From NCBI GenBank assembly GCA_905221605.1, contig CAJNDS010002271.1, forward strand, positions 377,001 through 441,000: a stretch of DNA of 64,000 nucleotides, in the 5' to 3' direction. Numbering within the stretch: the first letter of the stretch is position 1; each line of letters begins with the position of its first letter. The stretch is from Symbiodinium natans. Lineage: Eukaryota; Sar; Dinophyceae; Suessiales; Symbiodiniaceae. Positions 60,501-64,000 of the stretch are shown here, one piece after another. The translations under genes and the position numbers were made by a program. The notes below the pieces were generated by a model. That model searched no databases. It was given only the letters and a program-made list of their open reading frames with translations, and was not told the origin of the DNA.

Positions 60501-61016
60501 TGCAACCATTTGCGACATGAGCTCTTGCATGCGTCTCATCTGATTCTCCAGGCGGCTCTCACCTTCTCCAATCTCTCCATCGTGCGGCGTGAGACCTCTT
60601 TCCAACTTTGACAACGTACCCCCTGAGGACACGGATCTTCTCGCTGGAGACGCCACAAGTTGTTGACCCTCTGGGGCCAAAACCACGGGTTGCCCCGGCT
60701 CCACAGGAGCCGGTGCGTCCGCAGGCCTCCCATAGTCTGGCTCTAAGACCAGCTCCGCGTCCTGTCTCTCTTCACGAACCTTTGCTTCTTGGTCCAAAAA
60801 GGCTGGTCTCTGGCGTCGTAGATTGAATTCTCCCTGAACAGCTTCACTCCAAAAAGGATTTGGATTGTGTGCTCCCGATTCGATCGATTCCTCGGTCCCC
60901 CTTTGCTCGGAGGCTTGCGAAGGTTGCGCAGACTGGCTGGATATCCTGCCATCTTGACTGGATACCTCCCGTCTCTCATCCCGTGCCGAAAGCTCCGATC
61001 GCTCAGGCACCTCCAT
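57507..61016 (-). CDS. Copia Gag-protease, cut by the provirus
   Basis: About 1169 residues from the ATG at 61016, 49 bp inside the 5' LTR. An LTR-internal ATG at 61160 would add 48 residues but is also present in the other LTR, so it is less likely. Long disordered Gln/Pro/Gly-rich N-terminus, then a helical capsid-like region (WAQITPTMRALSNTAWQWW...). Two zinc motifs: C-x8-C-x5-C-x3-H (CWGWGTATGC...) and C-x2-C-x4-H-x4-C (CWGCGSTEHTKPSC). Near the C-terminus LLDGGATSCLRQ is the aspartic protease site (D-G-G-A-T where D-S/T-G is usual). The frame ends at a TAG supplied by the viral TIR and continued originally into 35915. Confidence 0.88.
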   Translation of the reverse strand: MEVPERSELSARDERREVSSQDGRISSQSAQPSQASEQRGTEESIESGAHNPNPFWSEAVQGEFNLRRQRPAFLDQEAKVREERQDAELVLEPDYGRPADAPAPVEPGQPVVLAPEGQQLVASPARRSVSSGGTLSKLERGLTPHDGEIGEGESRLENQMRRMQELMSQMVAAQGVMQERLARVEEERASSMQSVASKEGAAPQTYHSLDQWRQSSQAQPDSRPALTSMDESLQMWYGGDASLSSRCTESKEVDVAVVGRTSSSVSFGPMGPEGHGHGQFPADELQGQGMGYSGVVGVGRANPYMPQITTNPPDTRAENPKPVATQGEWPNSGQMGCARGGLFGSNEARPSLGACLGPTQYGLPGTEGLMSRSLGGPELHQGHCGMFQGQGMNRQATPIFEVPNIGQPILVMVDGRLREARVNSSGGLEVVPQIPNQGHQHFYVGETDPFEAGPFGRCATSPFKPPPAPPPGPPQTPQTTCEFRIGPCVPGASAFTGASVNPDYVSTPRLGTTEPAKTSPMTPGGTRLPPGDPPPTPPRPPPSAPYDPGERALDLLRSALGVQSEGLIRQEEVSRSGAKLPALEPGSGVAACVAGDWLAQITPTMRALSNTAWQWWDDVWNAAHALYQKWLQSSPADRLLLKAVQDGERPRFETTKWARVEQHAIGLLVEALPKWLQTELIANRQLDSTAIVFRILTAFQPGGPQEKAVVLQALTSPATLKSAPEALKGLRMWVRLRKRADELEVAQPDPSLLVAAIDLITAEVLKQHPQASFRLASYRHAEQVDVLPTAPKVSGLAQMIQAELEAAVSSSTDSTKRQRVARMSEDEGGKGDRGKGHAKGSEKGGGKESKGKSNASGAKAACWGWGTATGCRFGSECQFAHGELKKGICWGCGSTEHTKPSCPRPGGGAADSAETPFTGKGDGGNGGKTKGKGKKGEKGGKPKSNDRVAKAQGEGGATSHEEAGTEEKTSPPAPSQAELLKDCADLLKSMKVKRMFVRGVKASGGGKGLLDGGATSCLRQGTPEERAGLPQKCVDLAVGQATLYIKETGVLLTAEPIAPIVSKNALVKWLGCEVRWTKAEGCTVYHPKRGWLDIDMSSGCPEVSESLALQLIEEIERAVQHHDHVMRCIEGKKVQDRFSESRRRACESLREGSAEELKRWIAQRFPTIS
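57513..57517. repeat. Provirus target-site duplication, right copy (GATAG)
   Basis: Directly outside the right TIR; the copy at 35911-35915 is outside the left TIR. Confidence 0.9.
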
Positions 61017-61064
61017 GTTCGGGAAAAAACTGACTAGTTGAGCGTTACTTTTGGGCTCATGACC

Positions 61065-61279
61065 TGCGAATGGCCAATCACTGCCCGACGGACTTTTAGC
61101 ACTAAGGCCAGAAGCGAGCAACAAAAGATCTTGACTTGAAAGATTTTGTCTACACAACATGGCATCCCAAAACGGAGCCTTGGGAATGGTACCTCTGGTA
61201 CGCTTACATTCCTTGATTTGTGCGTGTCATCCTTGCGCTCTTTGGGCCATCCTTCGGAGTTGGCACTCTGAACTATACA
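61065..61279 (-). repeat. Copia 5' LTR
   Basis: 215 bp, by eye identical to the LTR at 29372-29586. It is followed on the coding strand by GGTCATGAGCCC and, 49 bp on, by the Gag ATG. No obvious tRNA-complementary TGG start was seen for a primer-binding site. Confidence 0.9.
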
Positions 61280-62480
61280 AACCTGTGCCTCTCCACAAAA
61301 CCGGTGGCACACCCTATACGGGCACATTGAGACGTCGGAACCAAATGAACCGAAAAGAGGAACCCCCCCCCCAGACTTCATCATAGAAGCTTGCGTGCAC
61401 AACGCATCCTTGGGAACTTATAGCAGAGCAACCCTCACGAGATTCCGTTATGGAAGCCTGCGTGCACATCGTGCACAACTCATCCTTGAGGACTCGTGGC
61501 AGAACACTCCTCGGGAGTCCGTGAGTGACCAGCTTCACGGACAAACTGTTCCGGGAAGCGGCGGGATACTCGCGTCAGAGCAAGCCTCCCAAGTCCTTGG
61601 GTGTCCATCCTTGGCAGCTTCACAGGCAAGCTGTTCCGGGGGAAGCAGCGGTAGCTTCGCAGGCAAACTGTTCGGGGGGAAGCAGCGGCACTCCTAGACC
61701 CACCACTAAAACCCCCAGACCCGAAGAGACCCGGAGAAGCACCCACACCCAGAAACCACCACAGAAAAACCCCCAGCTTAACCGGGGCATCACGCAGAAC
61801 ACAAGAGGCTGACCTGAGACGCGTGGCGGCAAGACACGCCCGGCTTGAGACACAAAGGGGCCGAGGCGGGCAGACAGCCAGACGCTGGGGCTCCACTGGC
61901 TGCTTCTGGGGCTGTCACGCTTATGGTCACAGATGGGGCGTGCGTGGAAACACTGGGAGTGCCTCGGCCCCGACCTGCGCTATGCTCACATTTGCGCTTA
62001 AGTTTCTGGCGTTCCTTGTCACTCCCCGTTCGCTGCGGGAGCGGACGTCCACACCAGATGTGCCATCAGTTGCCACCCGTGCATGCACACCATCCTCAAA
62101 ATGCGCACAAACACCTGCCTCTCAGCCCCAACCAGCTGCACCTCGGCGCACCTCGGGAAGCCTCCCTGTGGAGATGGCTGACCAAGCGGGAGATGCACTT
62201 CACGTAGGCCACTTTCGCCAGTACCTCGCCGCGTGCATGAAAGACACACTCACTCGAGAATCATGCGGCCGTTTGGCCATGTCTTTAAGACAGATCGTCA
62301 GCTCACACACACACACACACACAAGGCACCATGTACCCTCACACTCGTGCATGAGACAAAGACTCATGACAAACCCATGACCTTAAAAGCAACGCACTAT
62401 CCACATGTCCCTGAGCCTGCGTTCAGAACGTGCATGAAGAATGCCAGCAGTGAGAATCATGAGGCTTCTTGGCCACGTTT
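61280..62480. repeat. Host flank with degenerate repeats; no gene
   Basis: Blocks gcatccttg(a)g, attccgttatggaagc, cttcac(a/g)g(a/g)caaactgttcc(g)ggg recur between 61390 and 61690 and match those left of the copia element at 29220-29370. A short AC run lies near 62310. Confidence 0.6.
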
Positions 62481-62494
62481 TTAAGACAGCCCTT

Positions 62495-62735
62495 TGGTTC
62501 ACACACAGGCACCATGTGCCCTCACTTACATGAGTGGCCCCTCGGCTCACACACAAGGCACCATGTGCCCTCACTTACATGAGTGGCTCCTTGGCTCACA
62601 TACAAGGCACCATGTGCCCTCACCTTCATGAGTGGCCCCTTGGCCAAGGCACCATGTGCCCACACTGCATGAGTGGCCCCTTGGCCAAGGCACCAGGTGC
62701 CCTCACTTTCATGAGTGGCCCCTTGGCCAGATCTT
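62495..62735. repeat. Minisatellite of ~40-55 bp units
   Basis: Units contain aaggcaccatgtgccctcac and atgagtggcccctyggc, repeated about five times with small differences. Confidence 0.85.
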
Positions 62736-62814
62736 GAAGACGACCCCTTGGCTTACACGCAAGGCACCAGTGCCCTCACTCGCGTGCATGAGACAAGGGC
62801 TCATGATCCCCTTG

Positions 62815-64000
62815 GCGGACATCAGCTTACAGCTTCCTTTTCTGAGGCACGCAACCTGTGGAGAACGTTCTCAGAGGCTGCGTAAGACAGGCAGCGCAAC
62901 TCTGCGCCACCGGAGAACCCCTCATGGGCATCACCACCCAGGGGCAAGCACCACTGCATGTGCAGCACGCACGTGCGGCGCAGCTTCCTGGAGACTGCCT
63001 CAGAGGCCACACGGTAGAGCGCGGCGCATACACACGCCATGCCATCGACTGCTCACTCGCCGCGAACAACGGCTGTCAGGCACGTGAAGACAGCCCCTGG
63101 GTTCACACACACACAAGGCAACAGCACCTTCACCCTCACGCATGAGAGAAGGGCTCATGAGCCCCTTGGTTGACATCAGCTTACAGCTTCTTTTTACGTG
63201 AAGCACGCAACCTTTGGAGAACTTTTTCAGAGGCCGCGTAAGACAGGCAGCGCAACTATACGCCACCGGAGAACCCCTCACGGGCAACACCATCCAGGGG
63301 CAAGCACCACTGCGTGTGCTGCACGCACGTGCGGCGCGCAATCCCCTGGAGATGTCCTCAGCACGCAACCTTTGGAGAACTTTCTCAGAGGCTGCGTAAG
63401 ACAGGCAGCGCAAAGGCAGCGCAACTCTGCGCCATTGGAGAACCCCTCATGGGCATCACCACCCAGGGGCAAGCACCACTGCATGTGCAGCACGCACGTG
63501 CGGCGCAGCTTCCTGGAGACTGCCTCAGAGGTCACACGGTAGAGCGTGGCGCATACACACTCCATGCCATCGACTGCTCACTCGCCGCGAACAACGGCTG
63601 TCAGGTACGTGAAGACAGCCCCTTGGTTCACACACAAGGCACCAGCGCCTTCACCCTCACGCATGAGAGAAGGGCTCATGAGCCCCTTGGTTGACATCAG
63701 CTTACAGCTTCTTTTACGTGAGGCACGCAACCTTTGGAGAACCTTTTCAGAGGCCGCGTAAGACAGGCAGCGCAACTATACGCCACCGGAGAACCCCTCA
63801 CGGGCAACACCATCCAGGGGCAAGCACCACTGCGTGTGCTTTACGCACGTGTGGCGCGCAAACCCCTGGAGACGTCCTCAGAGGCCACACGATAGAGCGC
63901 GGCGCGTACACACTCCATGCCAGCGACTGCTCACTCGCCGCAAACAACAGCTGCCAGGCAAGGCAACATACTCCAAGCTTTCGCTGAAACCGACTCCGAA
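62815..64000. repeat. Tandem array of ~350-540 bp units reaching the window edge
   Basis: Units start gacatcagcttacagcttc and contain gcgtaagacaggcagcgcaac, ccaggggcaagcaccactgc and cacgcacgtgcggcgc. Starts lie near 62818, 63171 and 63694, with an extra partial unit at about 63358. The ORFs inside are periodicity artefacts. Confidence 0.88.

Larger units (their letters stand above)
29372..61279 (-). mobile_element. Ty1/copia LTR retrotransposon, interrupted by a 21.6-kb provirus
   Basis: Two 215-bp LTRs in the same orientation bound a minus-strand coding series in copia order: Gag, protease, (methyltransferase-like), integrase, (2OG-oxygenase-like), RVT_2 reverse transcriptase, RNase H, membrane tail. 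LTRs read TGTATAG... to ...TTCGCA on the coding strand. The coding strand is open over long stretches but has at least two frame changes (about 34.62 kb and 31.4 kb). Removing 35916-57512 and one target-site copy leaves the polyprotein frame continuous. Flanking 6-bp words (AACCGG versus AACCTG on the plus strand) match at five of six positions, an imperfect target duplication. Confidence 0.9.

Noticed and set aside
62495-64000. Many overlapping ORFs in the right-end repeat array
   Set aside because: They repeat with the array period and have no independent protein features.
1-64000. Dinoflagellate spliced-leader sequence (ending TTTGGCTCAAG)
   Set aside because: No convincing match was seen by eye on either strand; a proper search would be needed to exclude relics.

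Overview
The window reads as nuclear DNA of a eukaryotic protist, most likely a dinoflagellate (Symbiodiniaceae-like). It is GC-moderate and gene-poor, crowded with copia and LINE remnants, minisatellites and microsatellites. One spliceosomal gene (Snu114/EFTUD2-like) appears to use GC-AG and GA-AG introns, a known dinoflagellate habit. No bacterial operons, CRISPR arrays or rRNA were seen.

Layout. 1-3150: exons of a Snu114-like U5 snRNP GTPase on the minus strand, running off the left edge. 3150-18200: mostly non-coding, with an intact single-exon membrane protein gene (10462-11565, minus), coiled-coil exon fragments, a Pro/Gln/His-rich exon, and several repeat families. 18300-24000: decayed LINE-type material, including a reverse transcriptase ORF and, downstream on the same strand, a domain with family-A DNA polymerase-like motifs. 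24700-27170: a broken copia RT/RNase H fragment next to a pair of identical 212-bp direct repeats. 29372-61279: a Ty1/copia element on the minus strand with apparently identical 215-bp LTRs. Its polyprotein carries Gag, protease, a methyltransferase-like domain, integrase, a 2OG-Fe(II)-oxygenase-like domain, RT, RNase H and a membrane tail. 61280-64000: host repeats and a tandem satellite-like array.

The central discovery is nested in that copia polyprotein. A 21.6-kb AT-rich provirus at 35916-57512 is bounded by ~290-bp terminal inverted repeats starting AG and by a 5-bp target duplication (GATAG). It is a Polinton-like virus (PLV). It has a retroviral-type integrase, a fusion of a degenerate family-B polymerase with an SF1 helicase, a double-jelly-roll major capsid protein, a penton-like minor capsid protein, an FtsK/HerA-type packaging ATPase and a fibre with an S74 autochaperone. 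It also has a lipase-like protein, a DUF5754-like protein, a GIY-YIG nuclease and several small proteins, one with a myristoylation signal. All ORFs look intact.

The genes appear to work as a capsid-forming, integrating virus. The left half holds integration and replication functions and the right half virion functions. Eight virion-cluster genes carry a TCTA motif in AT-rich DNA 8-18 nt before the start codon, resembling the late promoter of Cafeteria roenbergensis virus and mavirus. This hints at dependence on, or co-regulation with, a giant virus. Between the left TIR and the AT-rich genes lies a GC-rich, host-like segment (36.2-38.6 kb) with a ubiquitin-like-domain gene that looks like captured cargo.
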